From Chara braunii (lineage: Eukaryota; Streptophyta; Charophyceae; Charales; Characeae), in NCBI GenBank assembly GCA_003427395.1, contig BFEA01001127.1, positions 9,562-61,078 of the forward strand: a stretch of 51,517 nt of DNA, given 5' to 3'. Shown here one piece after another: positions 41,740 to 50,319 of this stretch. The stretch's first letter is position 1, and every line of letters begins with the position of its first letter. A program made the position numbers and the translations under genes. The notes under the pieces are model-generated. The model was not told the origin of the DNA. It saw nothing but the letters and a program-made list of their open reading frames with translations, and ran no database searches.

Positions 41740-42714
41740 TGAAAGGCCTTCCACGGTTCAGCCCCCAAATTCGAATTTCAGGGTCAAGGGCCTAGGCCAA
41801 GAAAAGCCAAGTCGGTCAGTGTCAGAGAAGTCACAGTCGGGTACCTTAGGAGTCAAGTCCAGCAGGCACCCGGTGAACAGTCACATCCCAGGGGCAAAAG
41901 TCACGTCTCATATTGAAGAGCCATATTGAAAAGTCATGTTCCGCAGGCAAAGGACACTTTCCCAAGCAAAAGTCGTGTCCCAGAGGCAAGAGTCACAACC
42001 CACAGTCAAAAGTCATGTTTCACAAGTGAAGAGTCGTGACTCCCAGGACTAAGCAGCAGCAGAGGCAAGAGTCACAACCCACAGTCAAAAGTCATGTTTC
42101 GCAAGTGAAGAGTCGTGACTCCCAGGCCTAAGCAGCAGCACACCAATGAAAATTCGGGAAAGGTACCAGGCCCGGACAGGCCAGCCTCCTCATTCGGGCA
42201 GATTGCTCATTCGCATGAAGTGTGGAAGTGCTGGTGCACTTGTGCGCCATTGTGAGGAGCGGAGCGCTAAGCCAGGGCGCTGCGCTGTTAGAGGGAGAGA
42301 GAGAGGGAGCAGCCATAGCTGTGCCCGTGCTTAGTAGTTAGTAAAGATAGCAGTGGGTGTATTCAGAGCTGGTCCTTGAGTGGTAGAGAGTGTGAGTGCA
42401 TGCAGGTAGGGAGAGAAGACACAGTGAGGAGGACATAGGCAGAGAGAAGACCAGAAGAGAGGAAAGAAGGGAGAAGCAGTGAGAGTGCTCACTTACCTGT
42501 GTGATGATGATACTTGATATTGGTTACTTGGCATTGCGCTGATGAGCGCTTGTGACTGGAACTCTTAATTGATCATGTGTTAATCAGTTGGAATTTCTTA
42601 AGCTGCGCTATTGGTCTTCGACTCTCTGTACTACAGTGTGATTTCGTGCGATCTCATTTGTGCATGTATGCATGCGTGTGCATTCATTGATGACGAACTG
42701 AGAGGTTCGTTGCA
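41740..42714 (+). repeat. 3' LTR of the outer element
   Basis: 975 bp, same termini as 30284-31304. It lacks about 100 bp including the TATA-like site (junction near 42180-42200) and has gained a 79-bp tandem duplication. Confidence 0.92.
41982..42139 (+). repeat. 79-bp tandem duplication in the 3' LTR
   Basis: Units 41982-42060 and 42061-42139, both starting AGAGGCAAGAGTCACAACCC and ending AAGCAGCAGC, differ at two positions. The 5' LTR has a single copy. Confidence 0.95.
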
Positions 42715-42719
42715 AACAT

Positions 42720-43800
42720 ACCAAATTGCAAACAAACCGTGCAAGGTGTCTTATGTCAACAAATGGAACACAAGTTCAACACTGTTGACTTCTCAAGTCA
42801 ATTCTCCCATTCACTTACAGGCCTAGCTAACTGGACGCATATGACCAAGTGCAGCTGACAATGTCCACCCTCATTGTAATCAGATACATCCCCCAGAAAG
42901 AGGTCCAGTGCAAGGACTATAGCCTCCTCGATCACTGCGAAACACAAAACCTACACAACCTGCAGGAACGCTATATCTGCCAGCCGAAATGCCAACTCAA
43001 ATATAATTCCAAACCGATTTGGGGCACATTCATATACTCACAAGATTTCACTGTATGTACTTGGTCGTCAATGTGGCCCGATAAATTGAAAATTTCATAA
43101 CGTCCATGTACGATTTATCCCCTCGTAAATCATTGCCAAAAAGCACAAAACTAACTAAGCAAACAAGCAGGAAGGCACATGGATCTGCCACGTGGCTGAT
43201 CGCACAGACAGCAGGGGACCTGGACAAACGTTTAATGGTTTTGCGAGGCACAGGGCCTCAATATGCCCTACAGGGCCTATTTTTCACACAGTCGGCCGCC
43301 CTAAGTGAAGGCAGGCACGACCGAGGCCTACAGGCCATCTTGGGGTCACCACACAACTGGGGAAATTCAGGCAGCTGCGCAGCGCCACTTGGTTGGAAGC
43401 GCCCAGGCAGAGGCTGCCTTTCATCGCATGTAACTGAGGCAGGCCCTGGGCCAGATACACAAAGAGGACCGAACAAAGGCTGAGGGCGGTTGGGTGCTGG
43501 TAACCACCACAGGCCCTGGGCCTGTTTACTTCGAACTGAGGCTCAGCCTCGTGGGGCCTACCCGAAGCTTCTGGGCAAGGGCCCAGTACCGCACTACTGC
43601 ATGCAGCAGCAGGCCACTTCGATATAGAGAAGGGCCTGCCTACGCATTGGACATTCGGGCACTGGCTGCATGCTAACGCTGGCCAGGCTCACGCGCTCAC
43701 GGGCGAGCTGAAAGGAGCAGGCAGCCATAGTCGAGTTGCGTTGCTGTATGCTGGGTGGGGCGCATGGGGGTCCTTGGGTGCAAGAGGCATCTGTGAGTTG
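42720..43800. other. Spacer with many short GGCC-type inverted repeats
   Basis: Small palindromes such as GCCCTACAGGGC, AGGCCCTGGGCCT and CTGGGCAAGGGCCCAG occur between 43250 and 43600. A 125-codon plus frame at 43106-43483 has no recognisable domain and I do not call it a gene. Confidence 0.4.
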
Positions 43801-43804
43801 GGGA

Positions 43805-44157
43805 ATGAGGTTGTGAGTGATACGAGAGACATACCTGGTGCTTGAGGCGTGCGGCATTGGCCGAGATCTGCTCGTACTTGGGAAGTTGTTGACGTCATCA
43901 GCGGTATTGTAGTCTAGGCTAGATAGGATCTGCCATTCGTAGTCTGGGGGCCGAGCGCCAGATAGGATATCAACATTGGTTCTTCGTTGATGATGATGAG
44001 ACTATTCCCGCATTGTCAATTATGAGCTTTTGGTGTGCTCTTATTTGGTGAAACTCGTGATGCAATTTTGCTATTGGTTCGAGGTCATGACTATCTGGTC
44101 TCATGAGTATGATGCTGTTTGATTTCTGAAGTTCGCTATTGCTCATCTTCCTTTGCA
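43805..44157 (+). repeat. LTR 3' part, family F1
   Basis: The best-preserved F1 copy, ending in TTTGCA just before a primer-binding site, so it is the end of a 5' LTR on the plus strand. The left boundary is unclear (perhaps near 43740). No coding region of the element follows, so the element is truncated or an LTR remnant. Confidence 0.7.
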
Positions 44158-44160
44158 ATT

Positions 44161-44172
44161 TGGTATCAGAGC
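44161..44172 (+). other. Primer-binding site after the F1 LTR
   Basis: TGGTATCAGAGC, a perfect initiator-Met tRNA complement, three bases after the LTR end. Confidence 0.9.
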
Positions 44173-44179
44173 TGTGGTT

Positions 44180-45175
44180 CGGTGCGCTAATCTGGCGCTT
44201 GTCTTCTGACAAATGCGGTACATGCACGCGGTGTGTGTGGTGAGCGACTGTGCCGTGGGACGTGTGTAGTGAGGAGGGCGAAGATAAGCAGGCGACTCAG
44301 GTGGAGAGGGGATCGCCAGGAAGGCTAAGCGGTGATTATTGGGTGTTCGCTTTGTGATGAGAACTATTCCAGTGTATGATTGATGCTGAGGTGGAACGGT
44401 GGTACAATGCTGGTTGTGTCGAAGCAGCAAATTTTCATCACAATCAACATCGGGTCATCTGGTGAGAATATCTGTGGTTGGGGGTAGCTATTTTGAGGTA
44501 CGTTGCACCTAGCCTTATCTACCCTCTTCGACACTTCTTACCATGAGGATGTGTGTTCTGTCTTGAGAGTCCTCTCATGTGAGGAGTCGTGTACGCTCAA
44601 CCTTGAGAGTCGTCATTCTTCATGTGGAGCATCTGGAAGGAGAGGGCGGTGCTATCTGCAGGGCCCTGGACGAAGCACTGGGTCACGGTCACCATGCCAA
44701 CCCACCGGGAGTAGAGCACGCATGCTTTGCTGCTTTGTCCTTTGTCTGCTCGCTGCGCTGTAGAGGGGTTCTGAAAGGCAGGCCAGCCCTATGGGACAGA
44801 CCAGACCGGACGTCTATAAATAAGCACAGGCGGGGAACCTTCCATTGGTTGTGATCGTCGTCCTGTTTGCGACGTTAAATAATTCATGAGGACTTTGTGG
44901 GCTGTCCATAAAAACGTCTCCTGATCAGCCAATTGGTCGTTGTAAGGCACGCTGCACGCGAGGATAAAGACTGTGCAGGGCTGGCCAACTCAGCAGGACT
45001 CGGGGCACAGGGGTGGGCCGTGTGCACACCTTTAGACATGTTGTTGAGCGCATTGGCCCCCACCATTTTGCAAAGGCGAGAGTCGTCCCGGCCATGTCAC
45101 GTGGGAGTAAAACGAAACAAAACAAGAGACAACTTACGAACGACGCAACACATGCCGCGAGCTGCCGAGACGGTC
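44180..45175. other. Spacer, possibly the interior of a dead LTR element
   Basis: Follows a primer-binding site but shows no gag or pol motif in any frame. Confidence 0.4.
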
Positions 45176-45179
45176 GGGG

Positions 45180-45490
45180 TCGCGTCGTTTCGTCGCCGCT
45201 CTAGCCGGGTGCGCCAACTGTACATCTCGCGGTCCCCTACAACAGGACACTTTCCCGTGGGGCATAAACTTTCTTCCCTAAGGGGTTGTCACCACCCTTC
45301 GGGGCGTATCCCTACCGAGCTACCGACCCACGTGCGAAAGCTTTTACATGCAATTGCAGAAGTGGGTCGGTCAAGGGCGTTTGCTCGCTCGTTGTAGTAT
45401 AGGTGCACGAGATTAAAACGCCAATTGAACCCGGACGTCGTCCGTTCCTTAGGGCGCTGATCTCCTAAGTACGAAGCGTACGCCGGTCGA
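45180..45490 (-). repeat. Dispersed repeat family R, copy C
   Basis: The reverse complement reads GTCGACCGGCGTACG, GGAGATCAGCGCCC, AACGCCCTTGACCGACCCAC, GCATGTAAAAGCTTTCGCAC, GTGGGTCGGTAGCTCGGTAG, GGATACGCC and GGTGGTGACAACCCC, collinear with copies A and B. It ends before the ATGACACGGC block. Confidence 0.65.
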
Positions 45491-45499
45491 CTATATAAA

Positions 45500-46780
45500 A
45501 ATAATCGATCGTGGTCAATAGGAAAATATTTTCAATCTGAAATAATGACAGATAGAATTCAAATCATCATTAGATACATACAATAAAACAGGATCGGAAT
45601 ACAATCCGACCATCTCAGGTCGAACATCACAAAACAATCAAACAACCACCAACAAGAAGTTGGCTATCGACAATAATATTGATGCAGTCGACAGGGTAGT
45701 TGCACTGCCTTAGTTTTGACTTGATGAGATGCGCTGCCAAAGTTATTCATTCTAACCCACCGCCAACTTAAGACTAGACCCACATATCCGTCTTCACACA
45801 TTTCTAATCTTATTGGATGACAAACTGTTTTTTTTTAATGATTCTTGATCAGGTGCATTGCTTGAAGTGTTGCATATCTCCCTCTAGGAAGTGGTCTGGG
45901 GTACTCCTCCTCGCTCGAGCACAACGCTCGGATCTCAGAAGTCGCACCGTCTCCACCGAATCGGCAAAGTAACCCCCCATAGAACGGTCCGAGATAACAG
46001 GGTCGACTCCTAAAGCAACGAACCCCCGCCCCAGATGCTTCCTTAAAAGATGAGAATGTGTTCACCACAAGCAGGTTTTAACTGTTCCTGATTTTGTTTT
46101 TTTTTCTTGTAAGTTCAGGGTAACTTAGACGAAGAAAAGATAGAGGTGATAAAACGAGAAACATTTGTACGGGTATAGTTAGATAACGTCGTTCGAGATA
46201 GAATGTGTCAATCTTCGAAAAAAGGACCAAGTCCGTTTGACCTTATCTGCTTTCTTTCAATCGAATTCGTTTTTACAGTGCTAACACTGCATAATTAACA
46301 TTTTTCAAAACAAGGAAACCTTCTTGACGTGCAGACAGGTGAGAAGTAAAAAACAAAGATAATCATTTTTCCTTTCCTAGAATAGGCATGATCAATCTCC
46401 TTTGCAAGCACCCTTCTACCTACCTGCACATACAAAAACAACCCCAGGTCCAGAAAATCCAGCAATCCACACTCCCATCAAATCCCACTTTTCACATTCA
46501 TGACCATACACGCTTTACTCAACCTTTTCTTTTGGACATTCAAAACAAACAGGGTCAAACAAAGTGTGGGTTCACATACGTACGAAAAGGAATCTGAGTC
46601 GATCAACTGACTGACCTTGAGTGAAGTGGTGTCGAAGAAGCGCTCTGGCTCAATCAAGAAAGCCAAGCCGTGTGTGCCGCTGAAAGTTGTAGTCTCAAGG
46701 AAAATCCTGATCAAACCACCTCTCACTCACACGCCTCACCCGTGGTAGCCCAAACTTGAAGACGGCGAGCCACATGCGTT
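45500..46780. other. Spacer without a supported gene
   Basis: AT-rich. A minus-strand frame at 46726-46478 begins GLIRIFLETTTFSGTHGLAF and meets CTCAAG followed by GTCAGT, which could be an exon end, but no family is recognised. On the minus strand at about 46796-46810, TGGTATCAGACCGAG resembles a primer-binding site. Confidence 0.35.
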
Positions 46781-46799
46781 CCAGAAAAACACTCGGTCT

Positions 46800-47220
46800 G
46801 ATACCACGTCAGTCCCAACTGGTCCCAAACGTTCCTAGATAGTCCCATCTGGTTCCATGTGGTCCCATGTTGTCAAACACTTCGTCGAATAACTGTTGAG
46901 TTGAAAACCGTTTCCACCACACTTCTCAAAAAAATAAAACCGGTGCCGAGTCCCAAAACTGCATACGTCGAGACTGCCGCAAATGATCGTCCACGTCCCA
47001 CGTCAGTCCCAACTGAATTCAGGCAGTCCCAAGTAGTCAAGTCCCACTACCGCAAGTGTTGGGTAGTCCCAACTACAAAACATTTATCTCATGTGCCGCA
47101 TAAAAAAAGAAACTTGCCTGTCGCGCTCAGATTTCGTACCATCGCATGCTGTCGACGACCACCATGTCACGCTGCTGCTGCCGTTCACACCAATGGTAGC
47201 AGACCTTCACCAAGAAAAGC
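46800..47220. other. GTCCCA-rich spacer
   Basis: Recurrent AGTCCCA(A/T)CTGG / GTCCCAA phrases at 46805-47070. Possibly the edge of an LTR read on the minus strand, given the primer-binding-site-like motif at about 46800. Confidence 0.35.
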
Positions 47221-47880
47221 AGACGCCGCGCCACAACAAAAACCTTTCAGCGCTGTAAAAAAAAAAACTTCACTGCCGCGCCGCACGTTCCACCGTTGTG
47301 CCGCAATTACATTGTCGTGCCAAACCCTCGTAAAAAAAATGGGCAGCGCTTCGCCGTGTCGTACCACCGTAAAAAAAACGGCAGCGCTTCGACGTGTTGT
47401 ACCACCGTAAAAAAAACGGCAGCGCCACACGTCCCACCATCGTGCCACAATTCCATTGTCGTGCCGAACCCTCGTAAAAAATAACGGCAGCGCTTCGCCG
47501 TGTCGTACCATCGTAAAAAAAAAAAGAAAATAGAAGCGCTTCGCCGTGCCGTACCACTGTAAAACAAACGACAGCGCTTCGCCGTGCCGTACCACCGCAA
47601 AAGACGGCGGCGCTTCGTCGTGCCATACCACCGTAAAAAGACGGCAACGCTCCGCTGCGTTGTACTACCGTAAAAAAAAACGGCAGCGCTTCGCCGTGCC
47701 GTACCACCGTAAAAAGACGGCGACGCTTCGCTGTGTCGTACCACCGTAAAAAATGGCAACGCTTCGCCGTGTCGTACCACTTCAAAAAGACGGCAGCGCT
47801 TCGCCGTGCCGTACCACCGCAAAAAGACGACGGCGCTCCGCTGCGCTGTACTACCGTGCCGTGAAAACAGCAGCGTCACT
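47221..47880. repeat. ~39-bp tandem repeat array
   Basis: About a dozen units with landmarks GGCAGCGCTTCGCCGTG and CCGTACCACCGTAAAAA. Unit length varies by a few bases because of the A run. A higher-order element (ACGT(T/C)CCACC(G/A)T(T/C)GTGCC with CCCTCGTAAAAA) occurs at 47281-47338 and 47428-47482. All three minus-strand frames stay open for 148-190 codons across it (VRHGEALPFF / RWYDTAKRC / GTTRRSAAV), which results from the repeat and does not indicate a gene. Confidence 0.92.
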
Positions 47881-47889
47881 CTTCAAAAC

Positions 47890-48320
47890 AAAGTGTCGCT
47901 GACGTGCCGTGAAAACGACAGTGTCACCACTCAAAATAAAGGTGTCGTGCCGACGCCGCGGTATTTTGGCAGCATAACCCCATAAAAATGGGTTATGGTT
48001 GCCGAAAATATCGGCCAGCACACCTCCACCAGTTGTAGTGCTCCCCGTCGCTCCTTGCCACGCTCCACTACCGCTTCTCACCACGCCGCCGCAGAGTCCC
48101 CCTTGAGACCAGCCTGCCAAGGGGTGGAGCAGAGTGCTCCAGCCAAGGCTATGATTGTCTCCTCCTTCTTCGCGCTCCTCCGCCGTCCTCCGGCTCCGCC
48201 GACAGCACTCCTGCCTCCTCTCCAGCACTCCAACGATGAGGCAAGTGTGTTGTCGCACAGTGGCAGATGGAGGCAAGTGTGAGGCAGGTGGGGGACAACT
48301 GCCTCTTTTGTAGTGGCTTA
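47890..48320. other. Spacer without recognisable gene
   Basis: Contains CCCATAAAAATGGG near 47980 and otherwise no supported feature. Confidence 0.4.
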
Positions 48321-48323
48321 GGA

Positions 48324-49572
48324 GGGCAGCAGTAGCCTCAGCTGCCCCCAGGCAAAATTCATCACTTGCCTGGGACCGTTGATCTGAGCCAGATCAACGG
48401 ACTGAGGCTGTCTCCCCTCAGCCACACACTTAGGGTGGCGGTTGTACTCAACTGCCCCCCTCTTTTTCTCCCTTTTCCTTGCACTCAGCCCCACAGTGAG
48501 TGCAAGTTCAACGGAAAAATGGTTGTTTCCAGCCAAGTTCCCCTCACTAACCCTCCAGTTCACAGCCTCTGGCCTGAGTCACATTCAGGCCAGATTGGCT
48601 TGTATTTGATCGTAGCCGTGGCCACATTCGTGACCGTTGCTTTTTCTTTTTTTTTTTCCTTCCTTTTAATTCAGCTATCTCGTGCTATCTCGGATTTTCA
48701 CGAGAGAGCTGAATTTCTGACATTTCCAAATCTGTTTTTCTTTTGTTTTTCTGATAAGGGGATGAAAAGTTACAGTCCCTTTCAGTTTGATGTATCTGGG
48801 CATTTTTCCCAGTGCAAATACATCAAGGAAAAGGTTGTACTTGGCCTTTTCCCTCAGGTGACTTTTAAGTTTCCAGGCTCCCTTTAAAACGGGAGCCTGA
48901 TAGTTACCTCTGGCAGCTTGTGCCAGAGGTAGCAGCTGGTGAGGACAAGTGTCCTAAACAAAAAAAAACACACAGAAAACAAAAGAAAAAAAAAAAAAAA
49001 CTTAGATCCCCACAACTGTACTGTTCCTGGCTTTTATCTGAGCCAGGAGCATGCAGTTGGGGCCAACTGCATCTCCCTCACTTTTGGTGCCCCCTCTGAA
49101 AACGGGGAGGACAGTTGTCAGAGTTGGGAGGAGTAGGGAAACAACTCGTGAAAACTCACGAGTTCAAATCCCGACAGGCTCAGAGCGGGGTGCAAAAAGT
49201 ACCCCAACTTTGATGATTTTGAGAAAAATATTCGCTTAACAAAATTCATGCACATGGCCTAGGTGCCTGACTACCTACAGAAAAACAATCAAGGCCAACA
49301 AAATTGTTTTACGCCACAGAAACAATAGTGGCGCAAACCGAAAAATACAGATTTTCAAAGAAAAATCAGATCCTGTTTCTCGTTTTCTTTTCTTTTCTTT
49401 TCTTTTTTTTGTTTCCCCCCCTGACAACGGGGAGGCAGCTGGCAGGTCGGGAGGAGCAGGTCCTCCTCTCCCCATCCTCCCATTCCTCTCTCTCTCTCTC
49501 TCCACTCAACTCCTCCAATCCCCTCTTGCTTTCCGCGTGTGAACTGTGGGCCGCGGGATCTTGGCCACAGTT
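48324..49572. repeat. Array of at least thirteen hairpins with unrelated stems
   Basis: Perfect or near-perfect stems follow one another: 48324-48347 (GGGCAGC), 48347-48374 (CCCAGGCAA), 48376-48400 (CCGTTGATCT), 48402-48421 (CTGAGG), 48437-48456 (GGCGGTTG, one G-T), 48478-48506 (CTTGCACTCA), 48568-48594 (TCTGGCCTGA), 48670-48713 (15 bp, one mismatch), 48787-48826 (TTGATGTAT plus inner CTGGG), 48874-48899 (CAGGCTCCC), 48905-48931 (TACCTCTGGC), 49025-49048 (TCCTGGCT), 49051-49072 (ATGCAGTTGG), 49143-49164 (AACTCGTG) and 49542-49572 (AACTGTGG). No stem sequence is reused. What makes or uses them is unknown. Confidence 0.85.
49110..49182 (+). repeat. tRNA-like SINE head
   Basis: TGTCAGAGTTGGGAGGAG (box A-like) and GAGTTCAAATCCCGAC (box B-like, good match) stand at tRNA spacing (T8-like to C56-like 48-49 bases). 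The anticodon region is replaced by the AACTCGTG hairpin. Not a foldable tRNA. Confidence 0.55.
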
Positions 49573-49690
49573 ATCTGTCCAAAACGAAGTGGGAGCTATT
49601 GTGCTCTCGCACAGCCCGAAAAGACTATTGTTTTGTTGGTTCCGTTTTTATGCCCCTACATGCCCATGTAATGGCATACTCACACTGAAA
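49200..49690. other. Spacer
   Basis: T-rich (TTTTC)n at about 49385-49410 and (CT)n at 49487-49502. No supported gene; the 187-codon plus frame at 49304 is low-complexity sequence fused to the tRNA-like head. Confidence 0.4.
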
Positions 49691-49692
49691 CT

Positions 49693-49765
49693 TACCTCGT
49701 TGGCCCAACCGTTGGCACAACAACAAACTGCGGAATGCAGACCCAAGTTCAAATCCAGCCGCAAA
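49693..49765 (+). repeat. tRNA-like SINE head
   Basis: TTGGCCCAACCGTTGGCAC (box A-like) and CAAGTTCAAATCCAGCC (box B-like) are separated as in a tRNA. Confidence 0.55.
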
Positions 49766-49814
49766 GGGGTGGGGCAGACCAATTCCTACGACCAGAAGCC
49801 TCGCCCCACTCCCC

Positions 49815-49915
49815 CACCTATGTGCAAAACGAGAGTGAATCTCTTGCTAGAACATGGAAAGATGTAGCGTCGTGATTTTTGTCTTTTGTGCATGTGGTGA
49901 GTAGTGGAGTGGTGT
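49815..49915. repeat. Relatives of the 20995-21475 repeat in opposite orientations
   Basis: 49818-49866 (ATGTGCAAAACGAGAGTGAA and CTAGAACATGG) is the complement-type copy of 21423-21468, and 49885-49907 (TTTTGTGCATGTGGTGAG) is a forward-type copy. Confidence 0.5.
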
Positions 49916-49973
49916 TGCCCCCCCCTTTCACTAGTGGTGCCCATTTTCTCTCCGCCACGTCGAAAGTGGGGGG

Positions 49974-50005
<32 letters not shown>

Positions 50006-50040
50006 AACTTACCGAAAAAAACAAACCACTTGACGCTCAA

Positions 50041-50083
50041 AAAACGGTGTCCGTTTTNNTTCCTCAGGGACTGCAAGTCCCTG
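50041..50083. repeat. Two adjacent hairpins
   Basis: AAAACGG/CCGTTTT at 50041-50057 and CAGGGACT/AGTCCCTG at 50065-50083, both perfect. Two N characters lie between them. Confidence 0.85.
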
Positions 50084-50129
50084 TCAGCTCTACGCGCGCC
50101 ACTCGGCGCTTTTTTTTTTTAGTAATAAA

Positions 50130-50217
50130 GCCGTTGACATAAGCCAACGGCCACGGTTTCCTCCCCCCACGCCTTGCAGGCTCGAGTTCGATTCCCATCG
50201 AGGAATCAAAAAAAAAA
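50130..50217 (+). repeat. tRNA-like SINE with A tail
   Basis: TAAGCCAACGGCCACGG (box A-like, from 50140) and GAGTTCGATTCCC (box B-like, 50184-50196) at tRNA spacing, followed by GAGGAATC and ten A. The A tail is immediately followed by an inverted U6 fragment. Confidence 0.55.
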
Positions 50218-50270
50218 TCTGGCCTTTTCTTGATTTATGCGCGTCATCCTTGCGCAGAGGTCATGCTCAA
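50208..50270 (-). ncRNA. U6 snRNA 3'-half fragment
   Basis: The minus strand reads GAGCATGACCTCTGCGCAAG, GATGACGCGCATAAATCAAG, AAAAGGCCAGA and a T run, matching U6 from about base 48 to its Pol III terminator-like tail. The 5' half, including the ACAGAGA box, is missing and several conserved bases have changed (GACCTCTGCG for GGCCCCTGCG). Pseudogene. Confidence 0.85.
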
Positions 50271-50287
50271 TCCAGGGCGGCTGTTCC

Positions 50288-50318
50288 TGGCCGTGTGATC
50301 CTGCTGATCGCACGGCCA
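50288..50318. repeat. 13-bp-stem hairpin
   Basis: TGGCCGTGTGATC and GATCGCACGGCCA with a five-base loop; one G-T pair. GGCC-type palindromes continue to about 50520. Confidence 0.88.
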
Positions 50319-50319
50319 A

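Larger units (their letters stand above)
30284..42714 (+). mobile_element. Non-autonomous LTR retrotransposon with a chromovirus nested inside
   Basis: Two direct LTRs (30284-31304 and 41740-42714) both start TGAAAGGCCTTCCACG and end AGAGGTTC(A/G)TTGCA. A primer-binding site follows the left LTR, a purine-rich GGCCGGCGAGAG precedes the right one, and AACA flanks both ends (30280-30283 and 42715-42718) as a target-site duplication of four, possibly five, bases. Excluding the nested element at 32229-40909, the internal region is only about 1.75 kb. It encodes one coiled-coil protein and no protease, reverse transcriptase or integrase. It must have depended on enzymes from a relative. Confidence 0.88.

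Noticed and set aside
43106-43483. 125-codon ORF
   Set aside because: Sequence is rich in small GGCC palindromes and the translation has no family resemblance.
47185-47879. Three overlapping minus-strand ORFs of 148-190 codons
   Set aside because: They are reading-frame artefacts of the 39-bp tandem repeat, which has no stop codon in any minus frame.
47221-47880. CRISPR-like array
   Set aside because: Units are contiguous with no unique spacers, unit length varies, and the context is eukaryotic.
50130-50217. Functional tRNA gene
   Set aside because: Box A and box B are present, but the T arm and acceptor stem do not pair properly and an A tail follows directly, so it is SINE-like.
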